Shown here piece after piece: positions 20,480-30,618 of a stretch of 64,000 nt of DNA. Positions within the stretch are counted from its first letter, which is position 1, and the number at the start of each line of letters is the position of its first letter. A program made the translations under genes and the position numbers. This stretch comes from Gracilaria vermiculophylla (lineage: Eukaryota > Rhodophyta > Florideophyceae > Gracilariales > Gracilariaceae), in NCBI GenBank assembly GCA_019155205.2, contig JAHNZQ020000181.1:670113-734112 (forward strand), written 5' to 3'. Below the pieces are notes generated by a model, which was not told the origin of the DNA, ran no database searches, and worked only from the letters and a program-made list of their open reading frames with translations.

Positions 20480-21250
20480 CATTCGTAGTGCGATAGCCCG
20501 CAAACGTGAACACACCACGAAGACGTTCGAGATGTTTATCTACTAGACGCAATGCGTCGGGTGAAACCTTCTCGAGGGAACCGCACGACTGATCCAGATT
20601 GAAAGGCTTGACGCGGTCTCTTCTGCACTAGGCTAGAGAGGTTTAATAAGCATATCCCCTCAAGATAGTTCTATGAAGCAAGTACCTATTCCCTTGGGAG
20701 ATTAGAGTAAATAAGAGAGCGTTGGATGTTCGGCTCGCGTGATCCACGACGGTGGGGGCTATACCGCAGGCGTGCGTGATGTGGTGCCGCAAATGCAAAA
20801 AAACACAAAGCTGGTAAGTAACCTTGTAAAAGTGCGAGCACAGTTGCAACGGTAAAAATGATCCCTATGATGGGTGTTATTGGCGCATTTAGCGGATGTA
20901 CGACCGTGCACTACATGATATCCGTCGTTATGGAGTTGACATCCCCGCAGGCAGAAGACTCATACCCTAAAACTTGGTTTCAGTTTATTGAGGGTGCCAG
21001 CAGTGACGCCGGTATCCTTATATACTTAGTGTATTAAGGAGTAGAGTACAGTAGCGTATACTAAAATAATCAAAAAAATGAATGAGATTAAAGCACTTTC
21101 ATCCTATCCTTGCACTTATTGTGCCCTGTGCACTCTGTCCCCACTCCGGTCCTGGCCGTGCCATTCACGTGTAGCGTGAGCCATCTCCGTCAGTAGCCAT
21201 GCGCCTGGTCATAGTTAGGCCCACACCCGGATCCTTGGAAAAAAGTAAGT
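20480..21250 (+). repeat. LTR-like dispersed repeat, copy 1 of 3
   Basis: Contains AACACACCACGAAGACGTTCG near its start (20505) and CAGTGACGCCGGTATCCTTATATA (TATA-like) near 21000. The same landmarks in the same order occur at 38160-38990 and 39020-39870. The layout, a long upstream part, a TATA box, then about 250 bp, is that of an LTR. No retroelement genes are attached to it. Confidence 0.45.
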
Positions 21251-22839
21251 AGAATCAACACAACATCCCTGAGGAGGCCCATTTCATATTTTCACATATT
21301 TCGTCAGTATTTGTGTATGAACACGACATTTTAGGTCTTGAAAAGCATTTATAATTTCGCTCCAGCCCCTAAACAACTCCGAATGGCAAGCAATGGCTAC
21401 GAATGCACCAGAACAGGCGGAAAAGTTCTTGATATCCTTCGAGATTAATACTTAAGCCGTTTCAAAATTCTTCACAGAAGGCCCATGCAGTCAATATGTG
21501 GTTAGAATGGCTTTCATTCAAAGACAATGAACCATCATAATATGTGGGTTCTGCTGTAAAACGTTTATCTTTTTGCATATATTATAGTTATCATCCTTTA
21601 TTTCCTTTTGGTATATTTGGTTTGGTGCCACGTAAATGCTTTTTACTGCAATATAGTTCAATTTTAGTTTCAAAGAAACACAGTCCGCTATAAAGGTAAG
21701 GTTCTAAGTTAAAATGACTCTATCGGCATTGTGGCGCCATTCGTCTGGAATTGCACTGCCATTTGAGTGATTCACTCACACGAATTAAGTCAACTTTTTT
21801 GTATGTCTGCAACAAGCTGCAGGGTGCGATGGGCGGCCTTCTCAATCCATTAGAGTCGGGTCACTGGTCGAAGGATGTGCTCCTTAAGCCGCCAGCTGAT
21901 GGTCATTAAAGTAGAAAAAGCTAGAATACGAATGACGTAACTTGAGCCAAACGTAGGCAGGCCTAGTTCAGTTCACTCATTTCTCTTTGTTACGCACTGG
22001 AAAAGTGCATCCAGTGATTCAACGAGCCTCGATTCTCCCGGGAAAGCAGACCACCAACATCTTAATGAAAGCATCGCATAGCCGACCCCTAAGACCACCT
22101 TCCTACTTGGTGACGTCTTGGTCTTCGTCCCTGTCTCTCGTGCGAAACTAATCTTGCACTTAAACTTGAAACTTTTGATGCCTCTTTCGGGCGCAGGACG
22201 CTGCACTACCACGATACGCCACTGCGCAAACTGATATCCGTACAAGCGAGAGTGCACCAAGGATCCTTCAGGTGCAGTTTGCAGAAGGTAGACGACACTA
22301 CGCCACTCCATTACGAAACTGGCACGTTACACTACACGTTTAATTCTATACCGTAAATTATAACCTAAGTCGACACTTTTAACATCTTTTCAAAGTCTTT
22401 TCATGGTCTCAAGGGGTGTAGAGATGGTCCACTGGTGAACTCATAAATGTCGGTTAGCCGCATATTCTGGACGACTCGTGAGGACACGTTAGTGCAAAAC
22501 CTTGCTTTTGCGTGGGGTGATATAGAAAGAAAAACATCGCGTCTCACCGAGAAAGTCTCACTTGCAGCCCGGGTTCTGACCCTTATAGTACAAAAGTTGA
22601 AAATTATCCCACCCGTTCGGCGAGGAGTGAGTATTGTCTACATGAAAGTACTTTATTTCGAGTTGATCATACTCTTCGATAGAGGCCAACAAAGAACACG
22701 ATCTTAAGCGTATCCCTCCATGAAAAAGAAGTGCGGACTACCATAATAGGCGAGTATGAGAAATAGATCTAATGGATTCCCTGTAATCCCTTTTTGTTCT
22801 GAACGAACCCACTCCTGAACCTGCAAAAGCATTTCGTCG
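21251..22839. other. No recognised gene; holds one dispersed repeat
   Basis: Nothing coding is recognised. The stretch 21931-22060 is a diverged direct copy of 42462-42590 (shared: AATGACG, CACTGGAAAAG, CCTCGA), so it belongs to a repeat family, possibly the end of an LTR. Confidence 0.4.
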
Positions 22840-23250
22840 TTAGGACAACGCAGACCGCAAAGCCAGATCCGCGATCATACAAAACCCAGGTACGCAAGTA
22901 ATCTTGGCTGTAATTTTGGCTGTGCCTGAACTGTTAGTGCGTGAACATTGCTCTCCCTTTGAGCTATGGACCAAGCTTAAAGCAAAGTATGAAAAGGTCA
23001 ACATCCAGTTCAAAACGAACCTCCGGCACAAACTTGGTAACTCTATATTCATGGATGACGAAGACATCCAACAACATTGTTTTGAGCGGAAAACTGCATT
23101 CATGGAGCATGCACGTCTTGGAAACACTCTGACCGATTGCGAATGAACCGTCACCCTACTACGAACCTTTTCCGACTGATATCTGGCAGTCAATCTTTCA
23201 ACGGATGCAAACCACTTGGTGTACGATTAAGTCGTTCCCTTTTTCAGTAC
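22840..23250 (+). pseudogene. Copia-type Gag fragment (UBN2-like)
   Basis: The frame 22904-23146 reads VILAVPELLVREHCSPFELW, then TKLKAKYEKVN, LRHKLGNSIFMDDEDIQQH and FMEHARLGNTLTDCE. This order matches the UBN2/copia Gag core (helix ending in 'A-x-E-x-W-x-x-L-x-x-x-Y', then 'L-x-x-x-L-x-x-L-x-M-x-E-x-x-x-V-x-x-H'). A stop follows at 23144, and the strand after it is Asn/Lys-rich without a clear knuckle. No LTR is attached. Confidence 0.6.
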
Positions 23251-24149
23251 AGAGATGGATAGTAGTAACCAGCGCATCTCTGTTTCCGTAAAAAACGAGA
23301 GAAGACGGACGGTAAAAAGAACCAGACGCATCTCTATGTATCTGCACATTAATCTTTCTCAAAAAATCAGCGCTGGCATAAAAAGAAGAAAGACGTGGAG
23401 CGTTTAGCCTGCTAAAGAGTCGGATATACCCGTGTCGAATGCTAATCAAAAAAAAAAACCGATAAGAACCAATCCAACGGAAACTCGAGACCAACTGATG
23501 GACGAAACCGATACCCAAACAACAACAATGACTCCAAGAAAGAGAAGTAGGAACCATGACATATTCTAAATCACGACAAAATGGGGAATGAAACTTAGCG
23601 AAATAATCGCAACAACAACGACTATGATCGGAAACCATGTGGCTTCATCGCCATTCTAAAAGCGAAGTTCTTAAGTACTTCTGATACTCGGACGTAGTTG
23701 CCCTGTGGAGCGACACGCTTTTTGGTGAACGACAGATCTCTATTTTCGAAGTTTCATTCGAAACGGAACGAAATCCTAAGAACTCGTTATGAAACGCATT
23801 CATTTACTGTAAATCCGACCCGGGGCTGCGTCCTGCCACGTGAACCGACGTAGGGTTCGTCCGTTACGTACCCCTGGCCTGATTCGAACTCATCACAACT
23901 ACAACAATTGACGAAATACCGCGCGTTCAAGGCACCCACCGCGTCTATAAAAGGCGCGGGGTGATTCCGCTTCGCTCCGTTCCTTCCTCCGGTAGGGCTC
24001 TCAGCGGGACTGATCATCCCTTCGCGCGTCGCGGCGGCTAAGTCCCTCCCCCTTGCTGCGTATGCGGCCGGTCCTGCCCTCATTTCCTGGCGTGTTGTGC
24101 CCGCGCTCACCCTGTTCTGCGAACAGGGACGGTAGGCGTTCAGACGGAC
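23251..24149. other. Repeat DNA with a TATA-bearing segment beside an assembly gap
   Basis: No gene recognised. A TATA box, CTATAAAAGGCGCGG, is at about 23944-23958, followed by a pyrimidine-rich GC segment, which looks like an LTR promoter entering the gap. Confidence 0.35.
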
Positions 24150-24249
24150 NNNNNNNNNNNNNNNNNNNNNNNNNNNNNNNNNNNNNNNNNNNNNNNNNNN
24201 NNNNNNNNNNNNNNNNNNNNNNNNNNNNNNNNNNNNNNNNNNNNNNNNN
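24150..24249. other. Assembly gap (100 Ns)
   Basis: Exactly 100 N characters, a usual placeholder for a gap of unknown length. ORFs that read through it are artefacts. Confidence 0.99.
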
Positions 24250-24725
24250 GTGGTAGCGCAGAGACGAAACACACACGTGTATGACGTAGTACGCATCGTG
24301 TCGCTCCTTCTCCAAGTCGCCCTCGCTATATATTGTGCCTGCGTTTCACGTGCATAAACCGCGGTCTACACAAGACAAAAACTCCGAAATTGACGGCAAC
24401 GGAAATATCCATCAGCCCTAACGGGGTGACAGGTTAACTGTTCCGGCACACACACATCCTTATTTGACTTGAAAATGGTCCCGCTCCTCGTTCTCTCAGG
24501 TCATGTGAACATTCAATTCAAATCACGTAAGCACTTTACACAATTCACATTGAAAGACCCCACTTTTAAGGTGGTACTTGACCAGATATCAGTATGGGAC
24601 GTAACATATCCTATACCAAATCCCCTTTCTCAACTACGTAAAAAAAGTGTAATGCAATCCCCAGGACAATGGGCTCAAGAATAAATAGGTAAAATTGAAC
24701 ATCAAGGTAAAAAGATACTGCTGTC
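24250..24725. other. No recognised gene
   Basis: A 71-codon + strand ORF (24469-24684) has no family resemblance. Nothing else is seen. Confidence 0.3.
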
Positions 24726-25276
24726 TGTAGTACAGTGGCTCCTACGGAAATAGGGTGATTTGGCCTTAAGGTATGATATTCCTAAGGAGGGCTCGTATTT
24801 TATTAGCTGTGCCACTTGGTGCATAGTCCCGCCCACGTGCGCTACAGTATCCTTGAAGAACGGTAGATTTTTTATTTATTTTAGTTAATTTAGGCAGGTG
24901 ATTAGTACAGTAGCGAGACCTGCCGAGGCGGGCTGCCGGCTTGATACTTAATCTGCCGGTTGAGCTCCACCTCTGGGGAAGTAAAGACAAGCACCCTTGA
25001 GTCTTCTTCTACTTTTCTGATTGGAGTCTGTCGTCGATCAACGCAGGTTTCTAAGCTGCCGATCCCCAGGTCGCATCATAGCAGCGCCTGTAGGAGCATT
25101 GTATGCCCAGTGAACCTCCCCCTCCGCTTGGTGTTTGCGGATCTTCTTTCAGCATTCCCCCGGCTCGCGACATTGGATACCGGTGACCAACTTTAGGAAT
25201 ACGCGCCTTTGGAGTCAACGAAAACTCCTAACGGACGTTGTGCTTTACTAACTCGAGTAGGGGGCTGACAGTACCA
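24726..25276 (+). repeat. About 550-bp LTR-like repeat, copy in + orientation
   Basis: Starts TGTAGTACAGTGGCTCC and ends CTGACAGTACCA (TG...CA). An inverted copy of nearly equal length lies at 41052-41604. Shared blocks include AGTCTTCTTCTAC, TCGATCAACGCAGGTTTCTAAG, GGTCGCATCATAGCAGCGCC and AATACGCGCCTTTG. No target duplication is evident. It directly precedes the 5' end of Tc1 copy 1. Confidence 0.75.
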
Positions 25277-25278
25277 CA

Positions 25279-25367
25279 TACAGTACAGTTTTGGCGCACT
25301 TTTATAGAGTAATATATTACTGAAACGCACTGTATTACCTTTAAAATGTGCGCCATGACTGTACTGT
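25279..25367 (+). mobile_element. 5' end of Tc1-type transposon copy 1, cut off by copia C
   Basis: Starts TACAGTACAG, like the terminal repeat of Tc1 copy 2 (TACAGTACGTTTC), and ends TGCGCCATGACTGTACTGT, aligning with GTGCTCCATACCTGTATTGT just inside copy 2. The 89 bp form a near-palindrome (TACAGTACAGTTTTGGCGCAC against its reverse). The rest of the transposon resumes at 30619 after the copia insertion. Confidence 0.65.
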
Positions 25368-25735
25368 TGTAGAAAGATCAACACTGGGTTCGTACATGGC
25401 GTGGGGTTGTCGTCGTAGATATGGCACGAATATGTAGATTGGTTCAGCACAAAGCTGGGCCTAGGTTCTGTTCGTTCTTCCCGCTCCTGCCATTCTCTCC
25501 TTTTAACTCGACCCAAGGCTGGGCCTATATGTCATTGCGCTGTGACATTTGGCAAAGACTCTGTTACTGACAATCACATTGGAAAGGCAACGCCCTTTCG
25601 TCATTGTATTATGCAATACAAGGTCTTTCTAATTTAGTGCAGGGCGCTCTTCAATCATCGTTGTATTAGGCAATACCAGATCTTCATAATCAATGCAGAG
25701 CATTTTTCTAATGCTCATATCTCGTATATCTTACA
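25368..25735 (-). repeat. 3' LTR of copia element C
   Basis: On the + strand it runs TGTAGAAAGATCAACAC to TATCTTACA. It shares with 30251-30618 the blocks GGTTCAGCACAAAGCTGGG, TCACATTGGAAAGGCAACG, TTCGTCATTGTATTATGC and GCAGAGCATTTTTCTAATGC. Confidence 0.88.
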
Positions 25736-25771
25736 CAACCCCCAGTTGTAGCAAGCTATTTGTTACAACTC

Positions 25772-27290
25772 TTACTTACATGCTTTACTGTTAAGGCAAA
25801 ACGATCTATGATTGGGTAGCATCAGTATACCGGTTCCGCAGATTCGATTCAACAGTCTGTGCATAGTCGGGTTATACTTGGTTAGAGCGTCAGCAATGTT
25901 ACCCTTTTCTTGTATCCAGCGAAGAGTATCTATTTCTTGGATCTCAATTGAGTCTCTAAACCGTTGCACAGTTTGTCTCAGCCTGTATTCCTTTCCTTCA
26001 TGCAGCATTGTAATGGTGTCAAACAGTCCTTTAGAATCAACATTTAAGACATGAAAAAACTTTTCTGCAAGCGAGATAGACTTGAGAGTGGATTTCAGAT
26101 AGAATCCTCTGTCATCTGCCTCAGTGCAAGCAATAGCCTCTGCGCCGTATGATGAGTACGATACTCTCTTTTGCTTAGCACTTGACCAGTCGATGATATG
26201 GTAGATCGTTGCGTCATTATTTGTTCTGTATCGTATTCCAATTATTACTCTCGTCTGCACATATATCTGATTGGGTGAAGTGTTGAACGATGCGTCCGCG
26301 AAGGAAACTACTTCAACTGCATCAATATTTCCTGTAGAGCGCCGAAAAGGAATAAGCGGTGGAAGGTTTCTGAGTCCATGTAGCATCTTGTTCACGTCAA
26401 CCAAATTAGCGACTGTGAGTCTGCTTATTTTTTGTTGCATCAAAGAGCCAACGTAAGCAGCTTGTGGTATTGATCCGCATCCCAACCAGATGAGCTCTCC
26501 TGCCAGTGTACGATATACTCGAGGCTCATGAAGATGTGCGGCGTCTTTCCGCATAGCTTTGCGCGTCTTGCTCATCTTGATTGACTTAATATAGTTCGCA
26601 TATTCTTCCATAGAGAGATGAATAGTAAAATCTTCATATTGTTTAATACTGCATCCATTAAACTTGGTTTCAGTGTCAATAATCGTTTTGCTGACCCGAA
26701 AACGTTCATAAAGCGGCACGGCAAAGTCTCTCGTGCCCTGGACGGTTCCCGAGATCAAAAGGTCGTCGGTTAACTTGGCAAGCAAAAGTTTGATCAATCC
26801 ATCTTCCGCTCGTTTGATGTACAGCTGATTCACTCCATAGACGTGCAAAAACTTTGATTCATTCAAAAACCAGCTTTCGATAACAATAGCCCACTATCTC
26901 CCTGCCTCGCTGATACCATGTGGAAGCTTAATCAATTTGCAGAGGATTCCGCGACGGCCTTTCCATTATTTCGGTGGGCGCACGTTTACGTCTCTGGTGA
27001 TAGGTCCGCTTTTAGGGTATGCGCAATTTATGTCGATGCATCTAAGTCGGAATCTGAGGATGGATGTCACGGATAAAAGGATGCCTATAACGTCAAACTG
27101 GGCATTGGCGGAATCATTTCTGATTTTTCCCTTTTCCTTATCGCGATTTCCAAGCGGGCACAGCCTGGTTTTCATTCTCTTCTTATCTGTCTCCTCGTTC
27201 TGCACTTTGTATACCACATGGGAGCTAATCACGTTGATGTTTGATTGGACATCATGCTTGGGTATCGGAATGTAAGCCCCGTCCCCCGCG
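25772..27290 (-). pseudogene. Reverse transcriptase and RNase H of copia element C
   Basis: From 27250 down: KTRLCPLGNRDKEKGKIRND (start of copia RT, 'K-A-R-L-V-A-R-G'), RCIDINCAYPKSGPITRDV with the first catalytic Asp, then YVRPPKE-like VRPPK and LIKLPHGISEAGRQWA. A stop at about 26966 intervenes. The 364-codon ORF 25772-26866 has LLAKLTDDLLISG, where the YVDD box reads LTDD, SFADASFNTS (RNase H Asp), VSYSSYGAEAIACTEA (Glu) and KGNIADALTKYNP (last Asp). The order and motifs are those of copia; the altered box suggests decay. Confidence 0.82.
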
Positions 27291-27298
27291 TTCGCAAT

Positions 27299-28795
27299 TT
27301 ATTCGGCCACGGCTTTATCGAGTATCAACTGCGGTGCGCAGTCCATCTTTCTGCTTGTGACTTGTTCGTTTCCAATTGCGTCGTAGATATCATTGAGAAC
27401 AGTGTGCAAATCGGACTTGAGTTGTATATCAGATGCTCGTGGAGGTCCTTCTGCGTTCTCCTGCCCGATGTCTGGTGAAGCGTCACCAAGTATGGTAGTG
27501 GAAAAGAATGAGCTATGACTATTTTCGCTAGCTGCTTCGTCACCCGTTGAATACTCGGGGCCGAAGACGTCGATCATGATCTGCTCTGGTTCGTTCTGTA
27601 CCACTGGGTCGTCCTGGGTACTGTGTGCTGTGTCTGGTACTTCCTCTGCAAGGATATCTTTCAATATCCCTTCCTGTAATTTGCTGGCTAATTTTCCATC
27701 GGGATCAAGCCGGACGTGATCGTCTGCAACTCTCATCGGTGGACCTCGGTGAGACCGCCTAAATGTAACGTAGAATGGGGTAGTCTGCGTGACTGTGGCC
27801 TTCACCCACCTCACCGGGTCGTTCTGCTGTGACGTGTTGTAATAGACCCAGATGGATGCCCCGTGGCTGATGGAATGTGGCAGAATGAGGTGGCTGTTGT
27901 GTGCTTTCAAAAGTTTTTGTAGGGCACGAGTTGCTGTTATGCGCTCGTAAGTGTGGAGTAGTTCTTCACGGACCTGAGTGGCTGGTATGTCCAGTAGTGA
28001 CGGTGAGTATCCTCTAGCGAGCTGAAACGAGCTCAAAGTCGATTTGCAATGGAATAGGTTGCTCAGGAAAGACTTGCGCGCGACAATGGTACTTAGTGAA
28101 GCGGTGGTGTTCTCTTTAGCTACTCGAGGAAAAATGGATTTGAAGAGACCACTGCTACGTTTAATCTTGCCATTCTTCGACCAGCATCTGGCGGGGCGGT
28201 ATTCCATCTTGATGCCGTGTGAGGTCATGAGCTTTGTAAGCACTGGATTGGGGAATTCAGGGTCCGCACTGAAGAACTTTGGGGCTCCGTGATGGTATAT
28301 CCATTCTGACTCCAGCTTATTGGATACCTCGCCCGCGTCATTCTTTGTAACAATACTCCTCTTGCCGTAGCTTTTGCCAGCATCAATAGCTTTGAGAACT
28401 TCGTATTTGACGTTCGCATTGTAGACGACGAAAAAATCCGCTTGTACGGACTCGTTGAATGCTTCGTTCACGTGTGTGAGCGGTACTTTCTTGCGATGGG
28501 CAGGGCGTCCGGTGGAGACGCAAACGTCACAGGCATCATGGATGGTATCGCAAGCTCGGCTTAGATCGTTAGTCAGCTTACCGGCGTCTTTCAGTATAGC
28601 TTTCATTCCGGTGGCAGTCGCGTGCGTGAATCTTTGTATCTTCTTCAGCGCATTCCTGTCAATCCGCAGGGTGGAATTCGACATTGGGGTGCTCAACATT
28701 GAGGTTCTATGTAGTATTAATTCAATCCTAAGCCAATCATTTTCATGTCCATCGTTCTCTATATATATGAGGAACACCCGTTCAGCAGTATCCAT
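27299..28795 (-). CDS. Integrase region of copia element C, catalytic Glu altered
   Basis: 498 codons, open. The zinc finger appears as RFTHATATGMKAIL with CDVC about 40 residues on. The core has VQADFFVVY (first Asp), KFFSADPEFPNPVL (second Asp) and CWSKNGKIKRSSGLFKSIF, where the family's 'N-G-x-x-E-R' carries Lys in place of the catalytic Glu. A C-terminal domain (GASIWVYYNTSQQNDPVRWVKATV and RGPPMRVADDHVRLDP) and an acidic linker to the reverse transcriptase follow. In DDE integrases the Glu is needed for metal binding, so this copy should not integrate on its own. Confidence 0.8.
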   Translation of the reverse strand: MDTAERVFLIYIENDGHENDWLRIELILHRTSMLSTPMSNSTLRIDRNALKKIQRFTHATATGMKAILKDAGKLTNDLSRACDTIHDACDVCVSTGRPAHRKKVPLTHVNEAFNESVQADFFVVYNANVKYEVLKAIDAGKSYGKRSIVTKNDAGEVSNKLESEWIYHHGAPKFFSADPEFPNPVLTKLMTSHGIKMEYRPARCWSKNGKIKRSSGLFKSIFPRVAKENTTASLSTIVARKSFLSNLFHCKSTLSSFQLARGYSPSLLDIPATQVREELLHTYERITATRALQKLLKAHNSHLILPHSISHGASIWVYYNTSQQNDPVRWVKATVTQTTPFYVTFRRSHRGPPMRVADDHVRLDPDGKLASKLQEGILKDILAEEVPDTAHSTQDDPVVQNEPEQIMIDVFGPEYSTGDEAASENSHSSFFSTTILGDASPDIGQENAEGPPRASDIQLKSDLHTVLNDIYDAIGNEQVTSRKMDCAPQLILDKAVAE

Positions 28796-28798
28796 CGG

Positions 28799-29142
28799 TC
28801 ATTTGAAGCTGAGCACCTGGGGCTTAGTGCGGTTCAATGTATCGGCGAACCTTTTCACATCCAATCCAATGAGGAGTGGGGATGAGCCGTGTACTAAGTC
28901 GAATGGAAGCGCAGTGGGGCGATTGTTGACGTCGTTTATGATCAGGTTCCAAGTGCATATGATTGGTTTAGCATTCTCTGAATTGTTGCTCCAACCGTAT
29001 AGGTAATGGTCTCGGGGTGGATCCAGTACCAACGGGATTTCGAGTGCATCACACAGTGCTGTTGCTTCTTCCATTCTACCGGTCTAAATCGAAGCTTCTT
29101 CATCTCATTTCGGGTTGAGGTCAATTTGGAGCGTAGGTGACC
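28799..29142 (-). pseudogene. Protease region of copia element C, active site lost
   Basis: The ORF 28799-29074 reads ATALCDALEIPLVLDPPRDH, then ICTWNLIINDV and FDLVHGSSPLLIGLDVKRFAD, the C-terminal half of a copia-type protease ('P-F-D-L-V-x-G-x-S-P-L-L-I-G'). The N-terminal part with the D-S/T-G motif should lie at 29075-29142, but stops break that stretch and no clear motif is left. Confidence 0.55.
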
Positions 29143-30247
29143 TCACGCCTGAAAAAGCGACTTTGAAACAGGTTTAGTCCTCAAGCTTTCCTTGCGGGGC
29201 GGATTCTCGTCAGGGTTAGGCGTCGCATTCGAATCATTCCTCCTGACATCGCGTCTCGCTCTCATGATGGTACGGCACTCTTCGCGGTCTCTCCACCAGT
29301 GACTAGATTGATGGCGTGCACGGCATTTTGTCTCCTCCTTCAGTCTCTTTACATCCCTTTTACCGCTGTTTAGTGGGGCCATACTCTTTTTTCCAAGCAT
29401 TGAACCGTAGCTTTTGGTTGCAGGGGTGTTTGAAGTCTGTTGCTGTTTGCTCTGGACATGTTTAAGGTATTCGGCTGCGATATCTAGAGTGAACATTGGC
29501 ACTTTATGGAAACGTTGGTCTTGTATCTTCTTTGCCTCGCCTTGTATTTTGAATTGAAGGGCCGTAGCTGCTGACTCTTTCGAAGCTGAAGGGGATTTCA
29601 ACAAGTTCAGCATGAGCGTGAGTTCGGCGCTTGTGGCTAGAATTTTGACCCATGTGATCCATGCGGCTCGACGCTGCTGATGACGTCAGTTGGAAGACCA
29701 TAGAATTCATCGTATCCGGGGTCACGTGTGTATTTCGTAGCATCATGATAGCAAACTGTCTGCTTGTTACGTCTGTGATGCCCGCCGTGTGATTCGCGTA
29801 CCTTGCCACAGCTCCTGTACACCGAGTTGCAAATGCAGAGACGGTTTCCTCTTCTTTACGAGAGCAACTCTGTATGGCCGTTAGTAGGTCAACCTCTCTC
29901 TCGATCGAACCTGTAGGGGTGTCTTTGGCAATCACGTCTAATATGCCTTCAATTAACTTTTCGTTCTATGGTTCATCTGATTGTACACATAAAGATAGAC
30001 TGCGGTCCGATACGGCTATCTTCAGTAAGGCCTGAGCTGTCTGATCGCATGATCGATAAATGATGTACCGAGCTCCTTTGCGCAGCGCTTTCCACTTTGT
30101 GTCGACCTCTGCCGTTTCATTAACAATCTGCATCCAAAACCGTAGCTCATGGCGATAGTGAACTTTCGATGTCACGTTGGCTACAAATCTTGGGGCGCTG
30201 TCCCCGTTATTGCTGTACTCTGCGAGCATAGACCCCCCTGGGCCCAT
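29143..30247 (-). pseudogene. gag: Gag of copia element C, broken
   Basis: Begins with ATG at 30247 inside the primer-binding site: MGPGGSMLAEYSNNGDSAPR, then HYRHELRFWMQIVNE and a stop at 29966. It continues in another frame at 29935 (EREVDLLTAIQSCSRKEEETVSAFATRC, a Gag core helix-turn-helix) and a third at 29613. There, CRARHQSSHWWRDREEC resembles a knuckle with one Cys replaced and wide last spacing (C-X2-[R]-X4-H-X7-C). Frame breaks near 29960 and 29600. Confidence 0.72.
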
Positions 30248-30250
30248 AAA
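30232..30250 (-). promoter_or_regulatory. Primer-binding site of copia element C, overlapping gag start
   Basis: Directly after the 5' LTR end (TTCTACA) the - strand reads TTTATGGGCCCAGGGGGGT, complementary to the anticodon stem-loop of initiator tRNA-Met, as in elements B and D. The ATG in it (30245-30247) is in frame with Gag. Confidence 0.75.
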
Positions 30251-30618
30251 TGTAGAAGGATCATCACTGGATTCGGACATGGCGTGAGGTTGTCGTCCCA
30301 GATACGGCACGAATATGAAGATTGGTTCAGCACAAAGCTGGGACTGGATTCTATTCGTTCTTCCCGCTCCTGCCATTCTCTTCTTTTAACTCGGCCCAAG
30401 GCTGAGCCTATATGTCATTGCGCTGTGACCCTTGGCAAAGGCTCTGTTACTGACAATCACATTGGAAAGGCAACGCCCTTTCGTCATTGTATTATGCAAT
30501 ACAATGTCTTTCTAATTTAGTGCAGGGCGCTCTTCAATCATCGTCAAGTTAGGCAATACCAGATCTTCGTAATCAATGCAGAGCATTTTTCTAATGCTTA
30601 CTTCTCGTATATTTTACA
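30251..30618 (-). repeat. 5' LTR of copia element C
   Basis: 368 bp, TGTAGAAGGATCATCAC to TATTTTACA on the + strand; partner of 25368-25735. It is bounded by the primer site on the left and by Tc1 copy 1 sequence on the right. Confidence 0.88.

Larger units (their letters stand above)
25368..30618 (-). mobile_element. Ty1/copia-type retrotransposon C, full length
   Basis: Two LTRs of equal length (368 bp; 25368-25735 and 30251-30618) flank Gag, protease, integrase, reverse transcriptase and RNase H read right to left, the copia order. The primer-binding site lies next to the right LTR. The flanks, ACTGT (25363-25367) and AACGT (30619-30623), could be a diverged 5-bp duplication. It sits inside Tc1 copy 1. 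Stops and shifts occur, so it is probably inactive. Confidence 0.88.

Noticed and set aside
23870..23900. GAGTTCGAATCAGG (- strand), a possible tRNA T arm.
   Set aside because: The flanking stem does not pair and no other arms are found.
23787..24315. Long ORFs reading through the N gap.
   Set aside because: The residues come from Ns; the flanks have no coding resemblance.
26900..26930. CCACATGGTATCAGCGAGG on the - strand, resembling a tRNA-Met 3'-end primer-binding site (TGGTATCAGAGC).
   Set aside because: It lies inside the reverse transcriptase of copia C and encodes the conserved KLPHGISEAGRQW stretch; the real primer site is at 30232-30250.
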